Part shown: positions 1 to 7,872 of the stretch, piece by piece
Layout of the letters: the number at the start of each line of letters is the position of its first letter
Position numbering within the stretch: the first letter of the stretch is position 1
Source of the DNA: Pseudobdellovibrionaceae bacterium
GTDB lineage: Bacteria > Bdellovibrionota > Bdellovibrionia > Bdellovibrionales > Bdellovibrionaceae
Reading direction: 5' to 3'
Assembly (NCBI GenBank): GCA_019637915.1
Contig: JAHBUV010000001.1
Location: 1-64,000 of the forward strand
DNA length: 64,000 nucleotides
Made by a program: the position numbers and the translations under genes
Notes under the pieces: generated by a model
What the model was told of the DNA's origin: nothing
Database searches by the model: none
What the model saw: only the letters and a program-made list of their open reading frames with translations

Positions 1-1
1 C

Positions 2-3000
2 TTCACGGGTTGTGGCGCTGGGAAGACGGTGAAGTGGCAATCGGTTCCGGATCGTGTGACTTGTGATGACATCTCCATCACGAAATCCCAGGTGAGTGAC
101 TTTCCGACCCTTGGGACCTTGTCGGCCATGAGCCCGACAGGCACGGCAAGTGGCACGACCTATCTTCGTGGTGACGGCACGTGGGCGGCTTTGCCCACGG
201 CGCCGGCGCCGGACTGGGCGGATATCACCAATAAGCCCACGACCTTCGCTCCGAGTGCGCACACCCACGCGGTGGATGAAATCACCAGCGGTTCGGGGAA
301 GTATTTCACTTACAAGCCGGACAACACTGTTTGCGCGGATGGACAGGTTTTAAAGTGGGGCAACGCGCGTTGGGAGTGCGGCAATGACGACGCCAGTGGC
401 GGCGGCGGTGGTGGTGGCATCACGGATCTGACGGGTGATGTGACGGCCTCGGGCACGGGTTCCGTCACGGCGACGATCGCGACGGACGCGGTGGTGTCGT
501 CGAAGATCAAAGACGGCAATGTCACGGGCGCGAAGCTGGAGGACGTGTCCGGCATGACCGCGAACAGCTTCGGTTCCGGCACGGCGATCCCGGTGATCAC
601 GACGGACACGAAGGGTCGCATCACGGCGATCTCAACGACGGCGGTGACGGGGGTTCTCCCTTCCGGATCGACCGGTCAATTTTTGAAGTACAATGGCTCC
701 TGGGGCGGGGCTTTGATCGACATTGGTGACATCAAGAACTCGGCTGGCAACAGCACTTTTGATTTCACAGGCTGTGCCCCTGGTAAAACCCTGAAATGGC
801 AGACGCTTCCGGACCGCGTGACCTGTGAGGACATTTCCATCACAAAATCGCAAGTGAGTGACTTGGGCACGATCGGCTCTCTGGCCGCCAAAAACTCGAT
901 CGACCTCAGCACCACGGATGCGACGGGGATCCTGACGGTCGCCAAAGGCGGCACAGGCACGAGCACGGGTTCGATCACGGGAACAGGTGCTCTCGCCTTT
1001 GAAGCTGGTGGCAGCAACCAAAACATCACCCTCACTCCGAGTGGCAGCGGGCACACGATCCTGAACGGCAACGTCGGTGTGGGCGCGCCCACACCGAGCT
1101 TTGCTTTGAGCGTGGGGGATGGAGTGGCGAAAGACGGCAGCATCCTGGCCGTGGGTTATGGCAATGCCGGCGTGGATGGGCAAACCTTGACGGCGGCTGG
1201 CGCTGGCACGCGTCTGATTTGGTATCCGAAGAAAGTGGCCTTCCGCGCAGGTGTCGTGACGAGCACGCAGTGGGACGATGCGAACATCGGTTTGATCTCG
1301 ACATCTTTCGGCATGAACTCGGAAGCCCAAGGCACAGCCGCTTTCTCAGCCGGTCAAAACGCCAAAGCGAATGGCTATACGTCGATTGCAATCGGTGAAA
1401 ACGTTGAGGCGACAGGCGGGAACACGGCTGCTATCGGAGCCGGAGCGAAAGCGACAGGAACAGGCTCGATGGCCCTTGGTGCCAACACCACGGCGGATTC
1501 CTATGCTCAGACCACGGTGGGCTGGAACAACGCCTTGAAGGGTTCTGAAGATGCCGCCTCATGGGTCGCGACGGATCCCTTGTTCGTGGTCGGCAATGGG
1601 CAAACGACGGCCGCCCGGTCGAACGCCTTGATGATCTTGAAAAACGGCAGCGTCGGTCTGGGCACCAACAGCCCGGCGGCGAAGCTCGATGTGGCGGGCA
1701 CGATCCGCGCCGAGCAGATCTGCGACGAAACCGGGAACAACTGCCATGACATCTCGACCGGATGGTCGAGTGGGGGGATCACGGCCTTGACCGGCGATGT
1801 GACGGCCTCGGGCACGGGTTCCGTCGCGGCGACTTTGGCGACCGTGTCGGGCATGACGAACAACAGCTTCGGTTCCGGCACGGCGATCCCGGTGATCACG
1901 ACGGACACCAAAGGCCGCATCACGGCCATCAGCACGACCGGCGTGACCGGCACTCTGCCCTCGGGGACAAGCGGTCATTTCCTGAAGTCCGGCGGCGGTT
2001 CTTCCTGGAGCAGTTCGACCATCCAGTTCAGCGACATCAAAAACAGCTTGGGTGGCTCGGCTTTCAACACCGGTTCCTGTGTGGCCAATCAAACGGTCAA
2101 ATGGTCCGCCTTGACGGACAAATTCGAATGCTTGGAAATCAATCTTTTGGATGCGGATAAAATCACGACGGGCACCCTCGATGCCGCGCGCCTGCCGGCT
2201 GCGGCGATCGTTCCCTCGCAGAGCGGCCAGAGTGGAAAGTTCCTGGCGACCAACGGCACGACGGCCTCCTGGGAAAACGTGATCCCGTCCCCGTCCGGTT
2301 TGACGACGCAAATTCAGTACAACAACGCCGGCGCCATGGGAGCCTCATCGGACTTCACTTGGGACAACGCCAACAAGGTCCTGAACGTCAACGGTCAGGT
2401 GCGCACCAAGGACCATTCGCAAGCCACGGGGGCGATCGATTGGAACAACGGGAACGCCATCGTGACGAGTTTTGATTGCGGCAGCAGCATTTCTTTCGCC
2501 AATTTGCGAGCCGGTGGTTCTTACACTTTGGTCGTGACGGGGACGGGAACCACGAAGTGCAGTTTCGCCCGCGCCGTGACCGGCGCTGACGCCGCCACGT
2601 TGACTTACTACTGGACGCCGGCGAACGCGGAGCGGACCGCCAACACCACGACGGTCTATTCCCTCGTGCGCACAGGCAATATGGTTCTCATCGCCTGGGT
2701 GCCGGGCATGGTCAATGACCCTTGTGACGGTGTCGGCCTCGGTGCCGCCTGTGACGGCACCACCGCTCTGGCGGCGGGGACGTTCAATAATCTGAACTAC
2801 ATGACGACACCTGGAAACTGCGCCAACTCCACGCTCAATCCGTCGTGCCCGGGAACGACGGACTCCGTGACCAAAGCGTGGGACAGCGGGTCCAACGGCG
2901 TGACGGGCGCGACGTCGATGACCGACGGGAAGGCCAACTGGACGGCGGTTTCGGGATTCACCCCCGCCCACTTCGCGGCCGCGAAGTACTGCGAGGACCT

Positions 3001-3220
3001 GGTTTACGGCGGCTATTCGGACTGGTACCTGCCCGCCAAGGACGAGCTCAATTTCCTTTACGGCAATCGGGTCGCGTTGGGTGGCTTCGCGAACGCGCTT
3101 TACTACTCCTCGACGGAAAGCAGCGGCACCAACGCCCACGTGCAGCACATGTCGACGGGCGCGGTTTCGACCCCGAGCAGGAGCTCGGCGCGCTTGTATC
3201 GTTGCGTCCGGAGTTATTGA
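2..3220 (+). CDS. Repetitive trimeric fibre/adhesin (mosaic adhesive trimer-like), 5' partial
   Basis: The reading frame is open from the first bases, and the residues before the first ATG (position 29) match a repeat found again at about 764, so the gene starts upstream of the window. The visible ~1070 residues are a mosaic. A Cys-containing unit (FTGC..GKT.KWQ..PDRVTC) occurs twice, with a degenerate third copy near 2060. A longer unit beginning LTGDVTASGTGSV occurs near 428 and 1787. Around residues 425-500 there is a YadA-head-like stretch with repeated (A)IG.NA.A.G..S.A.G spacing. The C-terminal ~130 residues resemble DUF1566/Lcl C-terminal domains, with the signatures DWYLPAKDELN and YYSSTES. 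Families like this form long trimeric surface fibres with a binding tip; Bdellovibrio mosaic adhesive trimers are the closest concept I know. Export and trimer formation are inferred. The next gene overlaps the stop codon. Confidence 0.8.
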   Translation, partial: FTGCGAGKTVKWQSVPDRVTCDDISITKSQVSDFPTLGTLSAMSPTGTASGTTYLRGDGTWAALPTAPAPDWADITNKPTTFAPSAHTHAVDEITSGSGKYFTYKPDNTVCADGQVLKWGNARWECGNDDASGGGGGGGITDLTGDVTASGTGSVTATIATDAVVSSKIKDGNVTGAKLEDVSGMTANSFGSGTAIPVITTDTKGRITAISTTAVTGVLPSGSTGQFLKYNGSWGGALIDIGDIKNSAGNSTFDFTGCAPGKTLKWQTLPDRVTCEDISITKSQVSDLGTIGSLAAKNSIDLSTTDATGILTVAKGGTGTSTGSITGTGALAFEAGGSNQNITLTPSGSGHTILNGNVGVGAPTPSFALSVGDGVAKDGSILAVGYGNAGVDGQTLTAAGAGTRLIWYPKKVAFRAGVVTSTQWDDANIGLISTSFGMNSEAQGTAAFSAGQNAKANGYTSIAIGENVEATGGNTAAIGAGAKATGTGSMALGANTTADSYAQTTVGWNNALKGSEDAASWVATDPLFVVGNGQTTAARSNALMILKNGSVGLGTNSPAAKLDVAGTIRAEQICDETGNNCHDISTGWSSGGITALTGDVTASGTGSVAATLATVSGMTNNSFGSGTAIPVITTDTKGRITAISTTGVTGTLPSGTSGHFLKSGGGSSWSSSTIQFSDIKNSLGGSAFNTGSCVANQTVKWSALTDKFECLEINLLDADKITTGTLDAARLPAAAIVPSQSGQSGKFLATNGTTASWENVIPSPSGLTTQIQYNNAGAMGASSDFTWDNANKVLNVNGQVRTKDHSQATGAIDWNNGNAIVTSFDCGSSISFANLRAGGSYTLVVTGTGTTKCSFARAVTGADAATLTYYWTPANAERTANTTTVYSLVRTGNMVLIAWVPGMVNDPCDGVGLGAACDGTTALAAGTFNNLNYMTTPGNCANSTLNPSCPGTTDSVTKAWDSGSNGVTGATSMTDGKANWTAVSGFTPAHFAAAKYCEDLVYGGYSDWYLPAKDELNFLYGNRVALGGFANALYYSSTESSGTNAHVQHMSTGAVSTPSRSSARLYRCVRSY
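428..1990 (+). repeat. Internal long direct repeat pair in the fibre gene
   Basis: The segment at about 428-690 and the segment at about 1787-1990 are close copies at DNA level. Long identical runs lie around 551-620 and 1851-1920. They encode the same module (LTGDVTASGTGSV through a TTDTKGRITAIS stretch to LPSG..G.FLK). A second repeat class (about 2-100 and 764-862) encodes the FTGC...KSQVSD module. Near-identity in DNA suggests recent duplication or recombination between modules. Confidence 0.85.
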
Positions 3221-4107
3221 TGATGCGCTTGGATCGTCTTGTCATCCGGATGCTGCTCGTCCTGTTCATTCTGGTCGCTGGCCATCCCGCCTGGGCGTTT
3301 CGACCGATGCTCGGCATGTGGTCGGCGAAAACGTCATCATCCGGGCCTGTCGCTTACGGCATCCGGAAATACATCACGCCGAACACCTACACATTCGTGG
3401 TTCCTGCGGGCGTGACCTCGATCACGGTGGATGTGATCGGCGGCGGCGGTGGGGGCGGGGCCAGTGGCGGGGGAAGCGTCTCGAGCGGCAGTCATGGCGG
3501 AGACAGCAGCTTCGGAACGACCTTGATGGTGGCTCAGGGCGGGCGCCGTGGGCTCTGTGAGAACGGATTTTCTTCGACGGGTGGCGCGGGGGGAACAACC
3601 TCCGGGACAATCGGCACGGGGTTTTCCGGTGGCGCTGGCGGCTCGGCCACGTCGACGGGAACCACGGGCGGAGGCGGGGCGGCCGGAATCACGGGCAATG
3701 GCGGAGCCGGTAAAAACACGTATTTCGGCGGCCCGGGAATGGGCGCTGGTGGTGTCGGCGGCGGCGCCGCGGGCGGGGCGGCGGGAAACGGCGGCGGTGG
3801 TTCGAGTTTCAATGCCAATGGGGCGGCCGGGAGCAGCGCCGGGCAAGGCGGCTCGGGCGGAGATGCCTCCAGTTTTCGTGACGGGGCCAAATACGGCGGC
3901 GGCGGGGCGAGTTACGGAGATCCGGGCTACACCTATTATTGCGCAGGTGGTGGCGGCGGCGGGCACCGGCGCGTGACCCAGTATCCTGTGACCCCGGGGC
4001 AATCCTTCACGGTCGTTGTCGGTGAAGGGGGCTATGCTCACTCCTCTTATGACGGCGGTTTGGGCGGCGGCGGCGCCGTCTTCATCCAATGGGGCGAGGG
4101 CTTTTAG
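3220..4107 (+). CDS. Secreted glycine-rich domain protein
   Basis: 295 residues. The ATG at 3220 overlaps the stop of the fibre gene (TGATG), so the two are probably co-translated; a second ATG follows directly. Residues 1-27 look like a signal peptide ending in an AWA motif. After a short linker comes YTFVVPAGVTSITVDVIGGG, then about 200 residues dominated by Gly, Ala and Ser, then PGQSFTVVVGEGG and a C-terminal AVFIQWGEG. This is the pattern of the glycine-rich domain found in phage tail and bacterial surface proteins, thought to pack as polyglycine helices on a beta scaffold. Four Cys are spread through the domain. Its coupling to the fibre gene suggests an accessory surface or tip component; this role is inference. 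Confidence 0.75.
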   Translation: MMRLDRLVIRMLLVLFILVAGHPAWAFRPMLGMWSAKTSSSGPVAYGIRKYITPNTYTFVVPAGVTSITVDVIGGGGGGGASGGGSVSSGSHGGDSSFGTTLMVAQGGRRGLCENGFSSTGGAGGTTSGTIGTGFSGGAGGSATSTGTTGGGGAAGITGNGGAGKNTYFGGPGMGAGGVGGGAAGGAAGNGGGGSSFNANGAAGSSAGQGGSGGDASSFRDGAKYGGGGASYGDPGYTYYCAGGGGGGHRRVTQYPVTPGQSFTVVVGEGGYAHSSYDGGLGGGGAVFIQWGEGF

Positions 4108-4117
4108 AGCCGCCCCT

Positions 4118-5155
4118 TCAGACCTCGAGCTGAATCTTATCCAGCAGATCCGGATCCGCCAGCACCTTCTCGCCTCCCACGGCCAGGGCGAGCAGCGGAT
4201 TTTCCGCGATTCTCACCGGCAGGCGCACTTCGTTGCGGATGCGCAGATCCAGATGACGGATCAAAGCGCCGCCCCCGGCCAGCACCACGCCGTTTTCAAT
4301 GATGTCGGAGACGAGCTCCGGCGGCGTGTTCTCCAGGGCCTGGTGAATGGCGTTGATGATTTCCTGAACGGGTTGATTCATCGCCGCGCCCACGTCCTCG
4401 GAGCTCACCTCCAAAGAACGCGGCAGGCCGCTCTCCATGTCGCGACCCTGCACGGTGGTGGTGCGGATGTCTTTTTTGGGCACGGCGCTGCCGATGGAGA
4501 TCTTGAGCTCTTCCGCCAAAGCCTCCGAGATGATGAGCTTTTTCTCGCGCTTGAAATAGCTGAGGATGGTTTCGTCGATCTTGTGTCCGCCGACGCGGAT
4601 GGCTTTGCAATAAACGATGTCCGCGAGTGCGATGACGGCGATTTCCGTGGTGCCGCCGCCGATGTCGACCACCATGCTGCCGGTGGCGTCCTTGATGGGG
4701 AGCCCGGCACCGATGGCCGCGGCCATCGGTTCATCGATCAGGAACACCTGCTTGGCGCCGGCCTGACGGCAGGCTTCGATGACGGCCTTTTTTTCCACCT
4801 CGGTCACGCCGTAAGGCAGGGACACGACGACGCGGGGGCGCGAGAAGGCCTTTTTCACCTCCGGGCGCAGCAGGAACTCCTTGAGCATTTCATGGGCGAG
4901 ATCGAAGTCGGCGATCACCCCGTCGCGGATCGGCTTTTGCCCGATGACATTGCCGGGCGTGCGCGACAGCACGTCCTTCGCGACACGGCCCACGGCCAGC
5001 ACTTTTTTGCGGCTGCCCTCGCCCTGGGTGTAAGCCACCAGGGAGGGCTCGTTGAGCAAAATCCCGTGCCCCCGCGCCGAAATGATCGTGTTCGCGGTGC
5101 CCAGGTCGATGTAGACGTCAGCCGCCGCTGAGTCCTTGCGGAGAAAAGAGAACAT
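4118..5155 (-). CDS. mreB: Rod shape-determining protein MreB
   Basis: 345 residues, the normal MreB length. The actin-fold signatures are all visible: phosphate-1 motif DLGTANT at residues 17-23, the phosphate-2 motif DIGGGTTEIAV near residue 163, and the adenosine motif LAGGGALIRHLD near the C-terminus. MreB polymerises under the inner membrane and positions elongation-phase peptidoglycan synthesis. The N-terminus MFSFLRK is a likely amphipathic membrane-binding segment. The mreC/mreD genes usually found downstream are absent; the convergent glycine-rich gene ends 10 bases away. The gene upstream on the same strand encodes an outer-membrane protein only 20 bases away, so the two may share a transcript. 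Bdellovibrio has two MreB paralogues; which one this is cannot be told from sequence alone. Confidence 0.97.
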   Translation of the reverse strand: MFSFLRKDSAAADVYIDLGTANTIISARGHGILLNEPSLVAYTQGEGSRKKVLAVGRVAKDVLSRTPGNVIGQKPIRDGVIADFDLAHEMLKEFLLRPEVKKAFSRPRVVVSLPYGVTEVEKKAVIEACRQAGAKQVFLIDEPMAAAIGAGLPIKDATGSMVVDIGGGTTEIAVIALADIVYCKAIRVGGHKIDETILSYFKREKKLIISEALAEELKISIGSAVPKKDIRTTTVQGRDMESGLPRSLEVSSEDVGAAMNQPVQEIINAIHQALENTPPELVSDIIENGVVLAGGGALIRHLDLRIRNEVRLPVRIAENPLLALAVGGEKVLADPDLLDKIQLEV

Positions 5156-5175
5156 CCTGTTCGCTCCTTGCGAAA

Positions 5176-5811
5176 TCAGCGCCGGAAACCCCGGGATCCG
5201 TCAAACGGAAAGGCCACGGAGAAATTCAACGCCGAGTATGAGTCGTTCAGATTGATCGCGAGTTCACCGGTGAAGAGCATGTTGGGCCACTGCGGATTGC
5301 GCCATTCCGTGCCGGCGACGAATTGCGTGCCCGAGAAGTTGCGATCCTTCGTGCTGGTGATGTTCACGGGGATGGCGGCGTAGGGGACGAAGCGCCCGTA
5401 CTCGCTGTCGAGACGGCGGCTGACCAGAGGGGCCAGCTGGATGGTCGTGGTGTTGACCTCGGCGTCCCGGGCGTACCAGGCCCCGAGACGGCCGCCGATG
5501 GCCGGCTGATTGTCGATGTCGGGGAAAGGAATGAATTTGACCGAGCCGCCGATGTGGAAATCCACCGCGCCGAAGCCCGCCATGCCGCGGAAGCTGGTGG
5601 AGTCGTTGTAAGGGGCGTCGACGAAAGCGTCGACGTTGGCGCCGCCCCCTTCATTCAGGAGCAGCTGCGGGGCCAGGCCGAATTGGTATTCGTTGTCCGG
5701 CAGGATCTCGCCGGATTCGCTGATGGCCAGGTAGCCGGCATGAGCGGGGGCGGAAATGAGGAAAAAGACCCCCAGGGTCACGGTCAGAATCCGCGTTGTG
5801 AGTGAGGTCAT
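5176..5811 (-). CDS. Predicted outer-membrane beta-barrel protein
   Basis: 211 residues from the ATG at 5811, chosen because it begins a clean signal peptide (MTSLTTRILTVTLGVFFLIS, cleavage after AHA at about residue 25). The open frame extends further upstream but without a signal-like start. The mature part has alternating hydrophobic/polar strands rich in Gly, Asn, Tyr and Phe, with an ending (ALNFSVAFPF plus a short basic tail) compatible with a small barrel of about eight strands. No family name can be assigned with confidence. It precedes mreB on the same strand. Confidence 0.7.
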   Translation of the reverse strand: MTSLTTRILTVTLGVFFLISAPAHAGYLAISESGEILPDNEYQFGLAPQLLLNEGGGANVDAFVDAPYNDSTSFRGMAGFGAVDFHIGGSVKFIPFPDIDNQPAIGGRLGAWYARDAEVNTTTIQLAPLVSRRLDSEYGRFVPYAAIPVNITSTKDRNFSGTQFVAGTEWRNPQWPNMLFTGELAINLNDSYSALNFSVAFPFDGSRGFRR

Positions 5812-5924
5812 GCGCGCCGTCCTTGTTGCATCGTTGCGGTCGAACTCGGGAACACACAAAAATCGTAGCGGCACCGGACCCTGTTTGACAAGGCTTCGGT
5901 CGAGGCGGGACAATTTGTTTTATC

Positions 5925-6692
5925 ATGGAGAAGCTGCCCCTGTCCGTCGTCGTGATCACCAAAGATGAAGAAAACAGCATTGAGCGCTGTTTGCGCTCCG
6001 CTCCATTCGCCTCGGAACTGCTGGTGGTGGATAGCTTTTCAAAAGATGCGACGGCGGAAACTGCTCAAAGAGCGGGCGCCCGTGTTTTGAGGGAAGCCTG
6101 GCGCGGGTTCGGCGCGCAGAAAAAATTCGCCGTGGATCAGGCCCGGCATGATTGGATCCTGTCCCTGGACGCGGACGAGGCGGTGAGCCCGGAACTCGCC
6201 GAAGAGATCCGTCGCCGCTTTTCCTCCCTGGATGAACAGACGGGCTATCTGATCCCGCGCCGGAGCTACCATTTGGGCCGCTGGATCCTGCACGGCGGAT
6301 GGTTCCCGGATCGCCAGCTGCGGCTCTTTCATCGCGGTCACTCGAACTGGGGCGGCGAGCGTATCCATGAACAGGTGCACTCCCCCCGCCGGGCGTTTTT
6401 CACCTCGCCGATCCTGCACTGGGTGTTCGAGGATCTGAGCGATCAGGTGATCACCAACGATCGCTATGCCGGCCTGCAGGCGCAGGAGCTGCTGCGCCGG
6501 GGGGTGAAATTTTCCGTGTGGCGCCTGGTGACCAAGCCGCCGGTGAAGTTCTTCGAGAACTACGTCTGGAAACGCGGTTTCCTGGACGGCCTGCCGGGTT
6601 TTTTGATCGCCGTGAGCTCGTCCTACTCGGTTTTCCTGAAACACGCCAAACTGTGGGAGCTGGAAAGACGCGCCCGCGTGGAGACGCCATGA
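5925..6692 (+). CDS. Family 2 glycosyltransferase, LPS-core type (WaaE/KdtX-like)
   Basis: 255 residues. The N-terminus LSVVVITKDEENSIERCL and the LSLDADEAVSPEL segment (a DxD-type nucleotide-sugar site around residues 83-90) are typical of GT2 enzymes. The overall layout, including GFGAQKKFAVDQA and the basic C-terminal half with hydrophobic segments, matches the WaaE/KdtX group of lipopolysaccharide core glucosyltransferases, which are of about this size. It probably acts at the cytoplasmic face of the inner membrane on lipid A-core or a related glycolipid. The acceptor is not determinable here. Its stop overlaps the next start (ATGA), indicating coupling with a FecR-like protein. Confidence 0.9.
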   Translation: MEKLPLSVVVITKDEENSIERCLRSAPFASELLVVDSFSKDATAETAQRAGARVLREAWRGFGAQKKFAVDQARHDWILSLDADEAVSPELAEEIRRRFSSLDEQTGYLIPRRSYHLGRWILHGGWFPDRQLRLFHRGHSNWGGERIHEQVHSPRRAFFTSPILHWVFEDLSDQVITNDRYAGLQAQELLRRGVKFSVWRLVTKPPVKFFENYVWKRGFLDGLPGFLIAVSSSYSVFLKHAKLWELERRARVETP

Positions 6693-7642
6693 AGTGGTTG
6701 CTGATGTCGGCTTTGGGTCTCGGGTCGGCGCTCGCCGTCGCTCAAAAACCGTCGTCCGTGAAGGTCCCGGTGGTGACGGAATTCCGCGGGGCTGTGAGCA
6801 TCCTGACGGCGCGGGCGGAAAAGCCGGTGCCGCCCAAGGCGGGCCTGGTGCTGAGGGAGAACGCCGTCCTGGAAACCCCCGCTCACGGGGAGCTCAAGTT
6901 GCGCTTGAGCGACGACGTCATGCTGACCCTGTTCGAATCCTCGCGTATTCGGCTGCCGGGCATCCGCTGGGAGACCGGCGAGGTGCCGGCCGTGGTTCTG
7001 GAGCAGGGAAGCCTGCGCTGGGTCTCCACGGGCAACGCGGCGGGCACGGAGCTGCGTTCGTCTTTGTTCGAGATCAAACCGCCGGCGGGGGATCTGACCT
7101 TCCGCCTGGATCCGAAAACCGCCGAGGCTGAAGTGCGGGTGCTGGACGGGGAAATGAAGTTCGGCGCCATGAACGCGGAGGAGTCGGTGGTGCTGAAGGC
7201 CCGCCAGAAAGTGGTTTTCCGGGGCGTGATCGAAGAGGGCGAGGTCGCCTACGACGTTTTGCTGAAAGGCCGCCGGATCCCCCGGGGCCGCCTGGGCGAG
7301 GTCGCGGCCTTGAGCGAGGCGGATTTGCGGCCCTGGCGGGAAGAGGAAAAACGCCTGGCCGACCAAAAAGCGAAAGAGGCCGCGAACCGTGCTGCCCGGG
7401 TCAAGGAAGATCAACGTCGGGGTTTGATCTGCAAAAACCCGTCGGGCCGTTTCAATGAGTGCGCCTGGGTTTGTGAGGGCAATGTGAAGGGCGCGAAAAC
7501 CTGCCGGCTGGATCACGCCGGGACCCGTTGCGTGCGTCAGCGCTGCAACGCCAACGGCGAGTGGGCGGAGCGCGAGGTCCTGCCGGGGGAAAGCGCCGCC
7601 CGCTGCCGGCCGGCGCCCCGGGTGTCCGCCTGCGATTACTGA
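6689..7642 (+). CDS. FecR-domain-like secreted protein
   Basis: 317 residues from the ATG at 6689, which overlaps the glycosyltransferase stop by four bases. Residues 1-18 form a signal peptide (ending ALAVAQ). Residues ~25-190 read as a FecR-type beta domain: an FRGAVSIL start, LRENAVLETPAHGELKLRLSDD and a later DLTFRLDPKTAEAEVRVLDGEMKF block, the usual pattern of periplasmic FecR folds. A charged alpha-helical stretch (about 210-250) follows. The last ~65 residues carry six Cys, suggesting a small disulfide-bonded module. FecR domains bind cell-wall or outer-membrane partners in many contexts; no sigma factor gene is near, so a classic FecIR role is unlikely. Confidence 0.7.
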   Translation: MKWLLMSALGLGSALAVAQKPSSVKVPVVTEFRGAVSILTARAEKPVPPKAGLVLRENAVLETPAHGELKLRLSDDVMLTLFESSRIRLPGIRWETGEVPAVVLEQGSLRWVSTGNAAGTELRSSLFEIKPPAGDLTFRLDPKTAEAEVRVLDGEMKFGAMNAEESVVLKARQKVVFRGVIEEGEVAYDVLLKGRRIPRGRLGEVAALSEADLRPWREEEKRLADQKAKEAANRAARVKEDQRRGLICKNPSGRFNECAWVCEGNVKGAKTCRLDHAGTRCVRQRCNANGEWAEREVLPGESAARCRPAPRVSACDY

Positions 7643-7814
7643 GCCCTTCCGCGCCGAGGCATTTCGCCAGTTTTCTTCTTTTGTTTAGTCAACACAATTT
7701 CACCGCGCCGGACGATTGTTGGAATCGTGATGGCATTGTGAAGGGTGCGAGGTGAGATCCCGCTCGCTTTCTTGTTTCGCTTTCAACATCACGATGATCT
7801 TTTCCAAAACTTCT

Positions 7815-7840
7815 TAAGTTTTCTTCGAGTCTGTCGAAGA
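7815..7840 (+). promoter_or_regulatory. Possible FliA (sigma-28)-type promoter for the chemoreceptor gene
   Basis: TAAG at 7815-7818, a 14-base spacer, then GTCGAAGA at 7833-7840. This loosely resembles TAAA-N15-GCCGATAA. A short inverted repeat (CTTCGA/TCGAAG) overlaps it and could be the real reason for the pattern. The position 33 bases before a chemotaxis gene is suggestive only. Confidence 0.3.
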
Positions 7841-7872
7841 GACCTGCGATCGTCACCCTTCAAGGAGATTGC

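Noticed and set aside
6689-7642. FecR-like protein as an anti-sigma regulator
   Set aside because: It has a signal peptide and Cys-rich tail, no cytoplasmic anti-sigma segment, and no ECF sigma gene nearby.
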